DNA of 64,000 bases. Origin: Candidatus Pseudobacter hemicellulosilyticus. Lineage in GTDB: Bacteria > Bacteroidota > Bacteroidia > Chitinophagales > Chitinophagaceae. The position numbers and the translations under genes are program-made. The stretch is taken from NCBI GenBank assembly GCA_029202545.1, contig CP119311.1, forward strand, positions 5,580,001 through 5,644,000, given 5' to 3'. The notes beneath the pieces are model-generated. The model was not told the origin of the DNA. It did not search any database and saw only the letters and a program-made list of their open reading frames with translations. The stretch's first letter is position 1. Every line of letters starts with the position of its first letter. Positions 53,401-60,761 of the stretch are shown one piece after another.

Positions 53401-53944
53401 ACCGGTGAACCTGCTCTCCTTTACCGCCACCGGTCAAAACAGCAAAGTACTGCTGCAATGGAGTACGGCCAGGGAATGGAACAACAAAGGATTTGAGCTG
53501 CAACGTTCCGGTGATGGACTTCATTTCTCTGCCATCGGTTTTGTGGATGGCGCAGGCAACAGCGAGCAGCAACAGGATTACCAGTTCACAGATCAGCAGC
53601 CGCTGACAGGGGTCTCCTGGTATCGCCTGAAACAACTGGACCTGGACAATACCGCCACCCTCTCCCGTATTGTAGCGGTAGACCTGGCCGCTAACGCCGG
53701 TTTCCGCGTGCTGCCCAATCCCACTACAGGACTGGTCACCCTGCTCCTGAACAGCAGCAGCCTGGAGGCCGGCACCGTCCTGGACCTGCATGACCAGACC
53801 GGCCGGTTACTGCAAAGCCGGCAAATCGGCAACCGGGTCGGCAGCATCACGCTTGATCTGTCTGCTTATCCCAAAGGCATCTACCTGCTGAGCCTTCGCG
53901 CAGCAGGAAAACTGCTATTCCAAAGCAAGCTGATCAAACAATAA
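50447..53944 (+). CDS. T9SS-exported multidomain protein with F5/8C and two CBM5/12 chitin-binding-like modules
   Basis: 1165 residues from the ATG at 50447 (clean signal peptide 1-26). Domains: F5/8 type C (about 28-155), Ig-like 'PPVVSITSPENNASY' modules (about 160-250, 310-405 and 462-548), and two near-identical CBM5/12-type modules (about 258-305 and 408-455; APEWDSLTIYPNAGAKVTYLGRLYENRYYT and APEWRSQFVYANAGEQVTWQGALYQNKWYT). A beta-solenoid region rich in Asn/Gly/Thr (about 552-870) follows, then an FN-like module (LPVNLLSFTA) and a type A T9SS sorting domain (about 1085-1165: LPNPTTGLVTLLL ... YPKGIYLLSLRAAGKLLFQSKLIKQ). No catalytic domain is seen. Likely a surface chitin/glycan-binding protein. 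Confidence 0.85.
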   Translation: MQKLYLRTCFLCLCLLALTAGRSTAQNWVNLALNKPGFASTSTVYRPDGAFDGNYGTRWESYFSDPEWLYVDLGASYPINRVKLFWEAAYGRDFQIQVSEDAQNWVAIATITNNTDVNNDLTGLSGQGRYVRMYGTVRGTGFGYSLYEFEVYSVPDPPVVSITSPENNASYAMTTPVTVTVDATAQAGKSISRVELYYGDLLLGVDETAPYSFTGNGPGEGNYALRAKAIDNAGAVSFSAPIHIIINNLSTGDCSGAPEWDSLTIYPNAGAKVTYLGRLYENRYYTTRQNPVRNSGQYEVWKLLSTCGTGTVVTVTLPDSNHTFNAPASINIHVDALANENYRITKVEVYNNGTQLIDTDTSANFSFDWNDLPAGNYSITAVATDNTGATTSSYAIPITVVNGTGCNAPEWRSQFVYANAGEQVTWQGALYQNKWYTQGQNPASNSGEYQVWTLISTCPTGNTITLTAPPNNASYGAPATIPINASLTGPAVVKVEFYQGPAVLGVDSTAPYSYNWAGVSAGHYTISARAFNSTEAVAVSSDITVTVTPQETHFTWTGNGGNSNWNDPANWQPTAVPGVSDSVVIGPTTFAPQLQGNTLVADLTLQGNTLDLNGQQLTLTGHVQFNGGSVNNGTLTIQCSEVLYAGTSFGANVNLTTTCGNIYFNGSVFNGPVLITKQGSGAMDNDGTGGSIFNGPATIVNNTTARLRMGGSLPDDFNAAIVFNNNSTGAFEISYNSNSTFSGAITVNSNTSPSFGSGGGTPVLDGTGLQTINRTGVAPVLFNRLELNKPTGNAQLNTPVTIGAFLQLTKADLLTDMTNQLIFAPGATVSGANDSSFVAGPVTRYGDGAFTFPIGRDTLYRPIGINPEGASPTDAFLADYFPAGTSQDPAPKESSIHHISTCEYWILNRVTGSANTAVTLSWDKNSCGVTNPGSLLVARWDGSQWTNAGNGGFTGTTEKGTLTSSEVITSFSPFTLGSSTAANPLPVNLLSFTATGQNSKVLLQWSTAREWNNKGFELQRSGDGLHFSAIGFVDGAGNSEQQQDYQFTDQQPLTGVSWYRLKQLDLDNTATLSRIVAVDLAANAGFRVLPNPTTGLVTLLLNSSSLEAGTVLDLHDQTGRLLQSRQIGNRVGSITLDLSAYPKGIYLLSLRAAGKLLFQSKLIKQ

Positions 53945-53972
53945 GATCCTCTGCTTACAACCATTATAAACC

Positions 53973-54005
53973 ATGCCTGCTGTTTTTCTACAGCAGGCAT
54001 TTTTC
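53973..54005 (+). terminator. terminator after the T9SS protein
   Basis: ATGCCTGCTGT/ACAGCAGGCAT, an 11-bp perfect stem with a 6-nt loop, then TTTTC, 28 nt after the stop. Confidence 0.85.
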
Positions 54006-54163
54006 TTTTGGGGGAAATGGCCACCCGCCAGCAGCGATCGGCGGAAAGACAGCGGGCATTTTTTGTCTGCACAGAAGAAAATGCTAAAAATTACCAAGCG
54101 CTTACACCTTCCAGATAGTCAATATCGGTAAGCTCCGGAGAGTGGCAAAAGAAAACGACTGAT

Positions 54164-55159
54164 CTAAAACAAACGCATCTGGGAGACCGAATCCGCAGCA
54201 GTTGAAGTGGACGCCTTGGGCTTCCGGCGTGAAATAGCCGGAGCAGCTGAAGCGGGCGCTACCGTAGGTAAAGCAACTGCATTTACAGCAGCTGTAACAG
54301 CCGTTGCAGCTTGTTCAGCAGCCGCAGCAGCAGCTATTGCCGTAGAGAAAGAAGGTATTGGGGACGAACCAATCCAGGGCGATGGCACGCCATTGCTGTA
54401 AATTTGGAGCAGCTCCGTTTCCACATAACGCGAAGCCACGATGATCTTTGTATCCCCTGCATGCTGATCAAACAGCTCCTGCACCAGGCTGGGATCATTG
54501 TTATCCCGCGAGAGGTGGGACAACAGCAGGTGGCTCATAAAAACCGGCCGATGCGCTGTAAAGATTTCAAGCGCCTGCTTATTGGACAAATGCCCTTTAC
54601 CGCCACGGATGCGGTTCTTCAGGTAATAGGGATAACGGCCTTTGTCCAGCATCTCCTCATCGTAATTGGCTTCCAGGAAAGCCGCATGGCAATGTTTGAA
54701 ATGATGGATCAACTGCTCGCAGCCAATGCCAATATCAGTAAAGATGCCGATCCGGATGGAATGCCCATCCACCACAAAACTATGCGGCTCGGAAGCATCA
54801 TGGAATTTTGGGAAACCGGTAATCGACAGGTTGCCGATGGTAATGGGTTCAAAGGCCTGGAAAGAACGGACCAGCTCCTGCTCCAGCAGCAGCCCGCTAT
54901 GCTGCAAGGTACCGGCAGTAATATAAACGGGGCACTGGTATTTTTTGGAGAGGACCGCGAGGCCGCGGATATGGTCGCTGTGTTCGTGGGAAATAAAGAT
55001 GGCTTTCACCTTCTCCATGGAGAGGCCCAGCCTGCTCATACGCTTCACTGTTTCCCGGCAGGAAATACCGGCGTCAATGAGTACCGCTTCCTGCTCATTG
55101 CCGATATAATAGCAATTCCCATTGCTCCCCGAATTCAGCGACGCGATGAATAACGACAT
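54164..55159 (-). CDS. WalJ/YycJ-like metallo-beta-lactamase-fold hydrolase with Ala-rich tail
   Basis: 331 residues from the ATG at 55159. MBL fold with metal-binding motif H58-E-H60-S-D62-H63 (SHEHSDHIRG). The preceding segment SLFIASLNSGSNGNCYYIG and the GHLSNKQALEIF and LLLSHLSRDNND segments are those of the WalJ (YycJ) branch, small single-stranded/5' nuclease-like enzymes linked to DNA metabolism. From about 262 there is a low-complexity Ala/Val/Thr-rich extension that ends precisely in S-Q-M-R-L-F. The last five residues match the beta-clamp-binding pentapeptide pattern (Q-L/M-x-L-F). The extension and motif are unusual and are discussed in the findings. Confidence 0.88.
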   Translation of the reverse strand: MSLFIASLNSGSNGNCYYIGNEQEAVLIDAGISCRETVKRMSRLGLSMEKVKAIFISHEHSDHIRGLAVLSKKYQCPVYITAGTLQHSGLLLEQELVRSFQAFEPITIGNLSITGFPKFHDASEPHSFVVDGHSIRIGIFTDIGIGCEQLIHHFKHCHAAFLEANYDEEMLDKGRYPYYLKNRIRGGKGHLSNKQALEIFTAHRPVFMSHLLLSHLSRDNNDPSLVQELFDQHAGDTKIIVASRYVETELLQIYSNGVPSPWIGSSPIPSFSTAIAAAAAAEQAATAVTAAVNAVALPTVAPASAAPAISRRKPKASTSTAADSVSQMRLF

Positions 55160-55320
55160 GGCCACAAAAATAGCCTTTTTAAAGAAAATGGCTGTTGGCA
55201 ATGGTTTAGTGGTCCTGAATGGTCAGGCGGATGGAGGAGAAGGTTCAGCTGGCATGGGTAAAGATGCAAAAAAGCAGTTGAACCAGTAGCTTACCCCTTG
55301 AGGGTCAATACCTGTCAGAA

Positions 55321-55345
55321 ATTATTTGTCTATTTGACAAATAAT
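55321..55345. promoter_or_regulatory. palindromic operator overlapping the GH127 -33 box
   Basis: ATTATTTGTC-TATTT-GACAAATAAT, a perfect 10-bp inverted repeat with a 5-nt spacer. The core TTGTC-N5-GACAA is shared with the GH39 and susC2 sites. Confidence 0.7.
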
Positions 55346-55355
55346 ATTATTTTTG
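55325..55355 (+). promoter_or_regulatory. GH127 promoter
   Basis: TTTG (55325-55328), 19 nt, TATTTTTG (55348-55355). This is an exact fit to the Bacteroidota consensus TTTG-N19-TAnnTTTG, 45 nt upstream of the ATG. The -33 box lies inside the palindrome. Confidence 0.75.
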
Positions 55356-55399
55356 GTTCCACCCTTTATCCGGGTCCTGATCTATTAACCATTGCTTGT

Positions 55400-57412
55400 A
55401 TGAAAAAACTACTCCCTGCGCTGGCGATGCTGACTGCCCTCGCCACGGAAGCGCAACAAAAAGATTATCCTATACAGGCCGTCAACTTCACGGCCGTGAA
55501 ACTGACTGACAGTTTCTGGTTGCCCCGCATCAAGCTCAACTACACCGCTACCATCCCGGCCTCTTTTGAAAGATGCGAAAGCACAGGCCGCGTGAAGAAC
55601 TTTGAAATGGCGGCAGCCCGCAGCGGGAAATTCTGTACCACCTTCCCTTTTGACGACACTGATATTTACAAGACCATTGAAGGCGCCTCTTTTTCCCTGA
55701 GCCTTTTCCCCGATCCCAAGCTTTCCGTCTATATGGACAGCCTGATCGAGAAAGTGCGTAAGGCACAGGAGCCCGATGGTTACCTGTACACAGCCCGCAC
55801 CATTGACCCTGCGCACCCGCAGGAATGGGCCGGCCCTGAAAGATGGGTCAAGGAAAGGGAGCTGAGCCATGAGCTGTACAATTCCGGCCATCTCTATGAA
55901 GCCGCGGCTGCGCATTACCTGGCCACCGGCAAAAGGAACCTGCTGGATATTGCGCTGAAGAACGCGGACCTGGTAGTCTCGGTCTTTGGCCCCAACAAAC
56001 GCCATGTAGCGCCCGGCCACCAGGTGGTGGAGATTGGGCTGGTCAAGCTCTATCGTATTACCGGTAAAATTGAATACCTCAATACCGCCAAATTCTTCAT
56101 AGACGAGCGCGGTCATTATTCCGGCTATGATGCAAAGAACAAAGATCCCTGGAAGAACGGCGCCTACTGGCAGGACCATATCCCGGTAGTGCAGCAGACA
56201 GAAGGCCTGGGCCATGCCGTACGGGCAGGTTACCTCTATGCCGCCATGGCGGATGTGGCAGCGCTCACCGGCGACCAGGACTATCTCAAAGCCATTGACA
56301 GCATCTGGAACAATATCATCGGTAAAAAAGTATATGTCCAGGGCGGCTTTGGCGCCGTACCTTCCGGCGAACGCTTTGGCGATAATTACGAGCTGCCCAA
56401 TGGCACCGCCTATAACGAGACCTGCGCCGCCATCGCCCAGATCTTCTGGAACCAGCGCATGTTCCAGCTGCATGGGCAATCCAAATACATTGATGTGCTG
56501 GAGAAGATCCTGTACAATGGGTTTATCTCCGGCCTGGGCCTGGATGGCAAATCCTTTTTCTACACCAATGCCATGGAGATCCGCAACGGGTTCCACCACC
56601 ATAGCCAGGAACGGCAACGCTCCGGCTGGTTTGAGTGCAGCTGCTGCCCTACCAATATTGTGCGCCTGCTGCCGGCTATTCCTGGATATGTATATGCGCA
56701 GAAAGACGATCAGCTCTATGCCAACCTCTTTATCAACGGTCAGGCGGCTATCACCATTAAAGGCAAGCCGGTCAGCATTACCCAGGAGAACAACTATCCC
56801 TGGGAAGGACAGCTTCGCTTCCTGGTCAATCCCAGATCGCCGCTGGACTTCACCTTCCGCCTGCGGCTGCCGGGCTGGGCGCAGGGAACAGCCATTCCCT
56901 CCGACCTCTATCATTTTACACAATCCGGTGCATCCCCCATCACTATTACTGTCAACGGGCAGCCTGTTCCCTACAGCGTACAGGACGGCTATGCCCTGCT
57001 GACCCGCAAATGGAAAAAAGGGGATATAGTAGAAATGCAGCTGCCTATGGCGGTACAGACCGTCAAAGCCCTTGAAGCCGTGAAGGCCGATACCGGTCGC
57101 GTGGCGCTGCAACGCGGACCGCTGGTCTATTGCGGTGAGTGGGCCGACAACCAGGGACAGGTCAGCAATATCCTGCTGCCTGCCGGCACGCAGTTCAACC
57201 CCAGCTATAAGCCAGGGCTCCTGCATGGCGTTACCGTACTGGAAGCTACGGTGCCGGTTGTACAGATCGGCGCCGACGGACTGTCCGTCAGCACCCGCCA
57301 GCAGCCATTCACGGCTATACCGTATTATGCCTGGGCGAACCGTGGGCTGGGTGAAATGTCGGTCTGGTTCCCGCAGAAGCTGGCAGCGCTGGAGCTGGTA
57401 CCGGCTAAGTAG
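55400..57412 (+). CDS. GH127 family beta-L-arabinofuranosidase
   Basis: 670 residues from the ATG at 55400; upstream in-frame ATGs lie inside the operator/promoter. Signal peptide 1-19 (ALATEAQ). (alpha/alpha)6 barrel with flanking beta-sandwiches. Zinc/cysteine centre as in the characterised family member: E340 and C342 (YNETCAAI) and C415-C416 (FECSCCPTN), with the nucleophile being the cysteine of the CC pair. Releases L-arabinofuranose from beta-linked (e.g. hydroxyproline-arabinan type) chains. Preceded by the shared palindromic operator and followed by PUL2, so both are probably co-regulated. Confidence 0.93.
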   Translation: MKKLLPALAMLTALATEAQQKDYPIQAVNFTAVKLTDSFWLPRIKLNYTATIPASFERCESTGRVKNFEMAAARSGKFCTTFPFDDTDIYKTIEGASFSLSLFPDPKLSVYMDSLIEKVRKAQEPDGYLYTARTIDPAHPQEWAGPERWVKERELSHELYNSGHLYEAAAAHYLATGKRNLLDIALKNADLVVSVFGPNKRHVAPGHQVVEIGLVKLYRITGKIEYLNTAKFFIDERGHYSGYDAKNKDPWKNGAYWQDHIPVVQQTEGLGHAVRAGYLYAAMADVAALTGDQDYLKAIDSIWNNIIGKKVYVQGGFGAVPSGERFGDNYELPNGTAYNETCAAIAQIFWNQRMFQLHGQSKYIDVLEKILYNGFISGLGLDGKSFFYTNAMEIRNGFHHHSQERQRSGWFECSCCPTNIVRLLPAIPGYVYAQKDDQLYANLFINGQAAITIKGKPVSITQENNYPWEGQLRFLVNPRSPLDFTFRLRLPGWAQGTAIPSDLYHFTQSGASPITITVNGQPVPYSVQDGYALLTRKWKKGDIVEMQLPMAVQTVKALEAVKADTGRVALQRGPLVYCGEWADNQGQVSNILLPAGTQFNPSYKPGLLHGVTVLEATVPVVQIGADGLSVSTRQQPFTAIPYYAWANRGLGEMSVWFPQKLAALELVPAK

Positions 57413-57542
57413 CCCGGAGCAGGAAAGCAGCAGGCCAGCGAATAGCAGCCAACACTCTTCGTAGCCTTATTGGTGCTCACCATATTCTTTCCGGTCCCGG
57501 CCCCTGCGCCGGACCGGAAATTTTCCCGACCCGGCCTGAATA

Positions 57543-57567
57543 TTTAAATGTTTTTTTGACAATTAAA
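57543..57567. promoter_or_regulatory. operator-like palindrome 1 upstream of susC2
   Basis: TTTAAATGTT-TTTTT-GACAATTAAA; 8 of 10 positions are symmetric. It overlaps the -33 box TTTG (57555-57558). Confidence 0.5.
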
Positions 57568-57586
57568 TAGATTCTCGCTATCTTAG
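57555..57586 (+). promoter_or_regulatory. promoter of PUL2 susC
   Basis: TTTG (57555-57558), 20 nt, TATCTTAG (57579-57586, one mismatch to TAnnTTTG). Implies a transcript leader of roughly 140 nt. Confidence 0.55.
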
Positions 57587-57616
57587 GATAGGTTCATTTT
57601 TTATCGTACTGAGAAA

Positions 57617-57635
57617 TGAGCCTTTTTTAGGCTCA
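57617..57635 (+). other. hairpin in the PUL2 leader
   Basis: TGAGCCT-TTTTT-AGGCTCA, a 7-bp perfect stem. The T's lie in the loop rather than after the stem, so terminator function is unlikely. Confidence 0.4.
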
Positions 57636-57639
57636 GTCA

Positions 57640-57664
57640 TTTAATTGTTATTATGACAATTATA
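57640..57664. promoter_or_regulatory. operator-like palindrome 2 upstream of susC2
   Basis: TTTAATTGTT-ATTAT-GACAATTATA; 8 of 10 positions are symmetric, same core and spacer as the GH127 and GH39 sites. It lies downstream of the predicted promoter, a position suited to a repressor roadblock. Confidence 0.55.
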
Positions 57665-57735
57665 AAACGATTCGCATATTTTATCCTGCCCTCCATTGAT
57701 CCGGCCCATCATTTCTAACCGATCAACTAAAATTT

Positions 57736-60700
57736 ATGCGACTGCTTTGCCATTACCGGGGATCCATCCCCTTCCTTCTCTTTTTCTTCCTGCTACCTGG
57801 GCTCGTCCCCAAATTATCGGCGCAGGTCATTACCAGCAATGCCGCCACCCGTGACTATAGCGGCACCGTAACAGATTCCACCGGCGTTCCCCTGCCCCAT
57901 GTCAGCGTCACTATCAAAGGAAGCAGCAGGGGCACCATCAGCAATGAAAAAGGCCAGTTCACCCTTCGCGCCAGCGCCGGTGAAATCCTGGTCCTCTCTG
58001 CTGTCAACTTCCTCCAGCAGGAGATACTACTGGGCGGTGAGACCAGCCTCCAGGTCCAGCTCTACACGCTGAGCACCGGTCTTAATGAAGTAGTGGTGAT
58101 TGGCTATGGCACCCAGCGGCGCGGCGATGTCACCAGCTCGGTAGCTTCCGTTAAAGCCGGCAATTTTGTCAAAGCCCCTGTCCTGGATGCAGGCCAGCTG
58201 CTGCAGGGCAAAGTGGCCGGTCTCACCGTCAGCACCACCAGCGGCGATCCTACTTCCGGCACCCAGATCCTGCTGCGCGGCAGCACCACCCTCTTAGGCG
58301 CCAATGCCAATCCACTGGTGCTGATAGACGGCGTGCCCGGCGATCTCAAGACCGTAGCGCCCGAAGACATTGAAGCCATGGACGTCCTCAAGGACGGTTC
58401 CGCCGCCGCCATCTACGGCACCCGCGGCACCAATGGCGTGATCCTGGTCACCACCCGCCGCGCCGGCAGCAACAACGTCAGCTCCGTTGACTACAGCGGA
58501 TCCCTCAGCACCCAGACCATCGCCCGCAGGCCCGAACTGCTGACCGCCGATGATTACCGGCAGCAGATCGCCGACGGCCTCCGCGATGCTACCTGGGACA
58601 AAGGCGGCTCCACCGACTGGCTGGATGAGATCACCCGCACCCCCATTTCGCAGGTGCATAATATCAGTTTCCGCGGCGGCAACAGCAAGACCAATTACCT
58701 CGCCAACGCCAACTACCGCCAGTTTGAGGGTATCTTCCTCAAATCGGATAACAGGACCTTTACCGGCCGGCTGGATATCAACCACAGCATGCTGGACGAT
58801 AAGCTCAAACTCAACCTCGGCATCATCAGCTCCCAGAATGATTATACCGCCACCGGTGATGGCAGCAGCTTTAACGGGTATACCTATCGCCAGGCCATGA
58901 TCTTCAACCCCACTTCGCCCCTCCGCGATCCCGAAGGCAACTGGTTTGAAGAACCCGGCCAGTTCAATTACGATAACCCGCTCTCCCGCCTCATGGAAAG
59001 TGATGGCCGCCACAGCGCCCAGAATACCCGCTACAATGCCAATATTACGCTGCTCCCCATTAAAGGGCTGCGCCTGAACGGGCTCTTCTCTTATACCAAG
59101 TACAACCAGACACGCGGTTACTTTGAAACAAAGAACAATATCTCCACCGTGCGCGGCAACCGCAATGGCTATGCCTCCGTAGGCGGTATTGAAAGTGTGT
59201 ACCGCCTCATGGAGCTGACAGCCCAGTATTCCAAGACCATCAGTGACCATAACTTCAGCATCCTCGGCGGCTACGGCTACCAGGAAGATGAATTCCAGGA
59301 ACACTGGATGCAGAACTGGGACTTCCCCACCGATATCTTTGGGTACAGTAATATCGGCCTGGGCAAAGCACTAGCGGAAGGACTGGCGCCACAATACAGC
59401 TATAAACGCGTGGGCAACCTGATCAGCTTTTTCGGACGGGCCACCTACAGCTACAAAGACAGGTACCTGCTGTTAGCCAGTCTCCGCCACGAAGCCGCCA
59501 ACCAACTCTTCGGCACCCGCAACCCCTGGGGCACTTTCCCCGCTATCTCGCTGGGGTGGCGGATCAGTCGCGAGTCCTTCATGGCCAACAGCATCTTTGA
59601 CGACCTCAAGCTGCGTGGCGGTTATGGCGTTACCGGCTCCCAGCCCAATTCTATTTTCCTGGGACTGGGCACCCTGGCCTATACCGGCTGGTTCTATACC
59701 AACGGGCAATGGATCAACACCCTGGTGCCGGCCCGTAACCCCAATCCCTACCTGAAATGGGAAGAGAAGAAAGAGACCAATATCGGGATCGACTTCAGCC
59801 TGTTCAAAGGCCGGATCAGCGGCAGCGTAGACTACTATATCCGCACCATCGACGGCCTGCTCTATGATTTTGCCGTGCCCATGCCGCCCAACACCTATGG
59901 CTATACCCGCGCCAATGTTGGCAAGATGGAAAACAAAGGCCTGGAAGTACAGCTGAACGGCATTCCCGTGGAGACCACTGATTTCAGCTGGAACACCAGC
60001 CTCAATTTCTCCACCAACAAGAATAGCCTGGTGACCCTCTCCAACGATCTCTACCAGTTCACCGCCGATTTCTTCACCACCGGCGGCACCGGTGAGCCTA
60101 TCCAGACCTATACCCACCGCGTATCCATCGGCGGCCCCATCGGCGATTTCTATGGCTTCCGGGTGATCGATGTGGATGAGCAGGGCCGCTGGATCTATGA
60201 AGGAGAAGACGGCAAACACGTAGCCTATGCAGATTTTGCCCATGAACCGGAAAGCAAGAAGATACTCGGCAATGGTCTGCCCAAATACTATGGCGCCTGG
60301 AACAATAGTTTCCGCTACAAAAATTTCGACCTCAATATCACCATGCGCGGCGCCTTCGATTACCAGATACTCAACTTCCAGCGCATGTATTATGAGAACA
60401 CCAATATCCAGCAGTACAACCGCCTCAAGTCCGCCTATGATCCGGTGTTCGGCAAGGCCGTACTCAGCAAGGACATGCCGCTGGAGTTCAACAGCTATTA
60501 CGTGGAAGACGGCGATTACTGGAAGATCGACAATATAGTACTGGGCTACAGTATTCCCCGGCTGGGTATCCGCTATGTGAAATCGGCCCGGGTCTATGTA
60601 TCCACCCTCAATACCGCCACCATCACCGGTTACAAAGGCATTGATCCGGAAGTAAACAGGCTGGGACTGGATCCCGGCATAGAAGGCCGGGATATTTTCC

Positions 60701-60744
60701 CCACCACCCGGACCTATACCCTGGGAATACTGCTCAATTTCTAA
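57736..60744 (+). CDS. susC: SusC/RagA family TonB-dependent outer membrane transporter (PUL2)
   Basis: 1002 residues: signal peptide (about 1-30), carboxypeptidase-regulatory-like domain (about 40-110, YSGTVTDSTGVPLPHVSVTIKG), TonB-box-like LNEVVVIGYG (116-125), plug with VLIDGVPGDL and GTRGTNGVILVTTRR, then the barrel ending ...TRTYTLGILLNF. Transports oligosaccharides released from the PUL2 substrate. Third base positions are more G/C-rich than in PUL1 susC. susD follows after 17 nt. Long open antisense frames across this gene (e.g. 58294-59304, 59473-60759) are shadows of its codon use. Confidence 0.96.
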   Translation: MRLLCHYRGSIPFLLFFFLLPGLVPKLSAQVITSNAATRDYSGTVTDSTGVPLPHVSVTIKGSSRGTISNEKGQFTLRASAGEILVLSAVNFLQQEILLGGETSLQVQLYTLSTGLNEVVVIGYGTQRRGDVTSSVASVKAGNFVKAPVLDAGQLLQGKVAGLTVSTTSGDPTSGTQILLRGSTTLLGANANPLVLIDGVPGDLKTVAPEDIEAMDVLKDGSAAAIYGTRGTNGVILVTTRRAGSNNVSSVDYSGSLSTQTIARRPELLTADDYRQQIADGLRDATWDKGGSTDWLDEITRTPISQVHNISFRGGNSKTNYLANANYRQFEGIFLKSDNRTFTGRLDINHSMLDDKLKLNLGIISSQNDYTATGDGSSFNGYTYRQAMIFNPTSPLRDPEGNWFEEPGQFNYDNPLSRLMESDGRHSAQNTRYNANITLLPIKGLRLNGLFSYTKYNQTRGYFETKNNISTVRGNRNGYASVGGIESVYRLMELTAQYSKTISDHNFSILGGYGYQEDEFQEHWMQNWDFPTDIFGYSNIGLGKALAEGLAPQYSYKRVGNLISFFGRATYSYKDRYLLLASLRHEAANQLFGTRNPWGTFPAISLGWRISRESFMANSIFDDLKLRGGYGVTGSQPNSIFLGLGTLAYTGWFYTNGQWINTLVPARNPNPYLKWEEKKETNIGIDFSLFKGRISGSVDYYIRTIDGLLYDFAVPMPPNTYGYTRANVGKMENKGLEVQLNGIPVETTDFSWNTSLNFSTNKNSLVTLSNDLYQFTADFFTTGGTGEPIQTYTHRVSIGGPIGDFYGFRVIDVDEQGRWIYEGEDGKHVAYADFAHEPESKKILGNGLPKYYGAWNNSFRYKNFDLNITMRGAFDYQILNFQRMYYENTNIQQYNRLKSAYDPVFGKAVLSKDMPLEFNSYYVEDGDYWKIDNIVLGYSIPRLGIRYVKSARVYVSTLNTATITGYKGIDPEVNRLGLDPGIEGRDIFPTTRTYTLGILLNF

Positions 60745-60761
60745 ACGATCAACTTCCATAT

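Larger units (their letters stand above)
57413..57735. other. 323-bp regulatory region of PUL2
   Basis: Contains two operator-like palindromes (57543-57567 and 57640-57664), a promoter (57555-57586), a TGAGCCT/AGGCTCA hairpin (57617-57635) and a leader of about 140 nt before susC. Confidence 0.6.

Noticed and set aside
55409..57226. 605-codon open frame antisense to GH127
   Set aside because: The sense strand is a complete GH127 with catalytic residues; the antisense frame has no recognisable domain and arises from the G/C bias at third codon positions.
58294..60759. Long antisense frames (336 and 428 codons) across susC2
   Set aside because: Same reason: the sense frame is an intact SusC; antisense products show low-complexity I/G/A/V composition.
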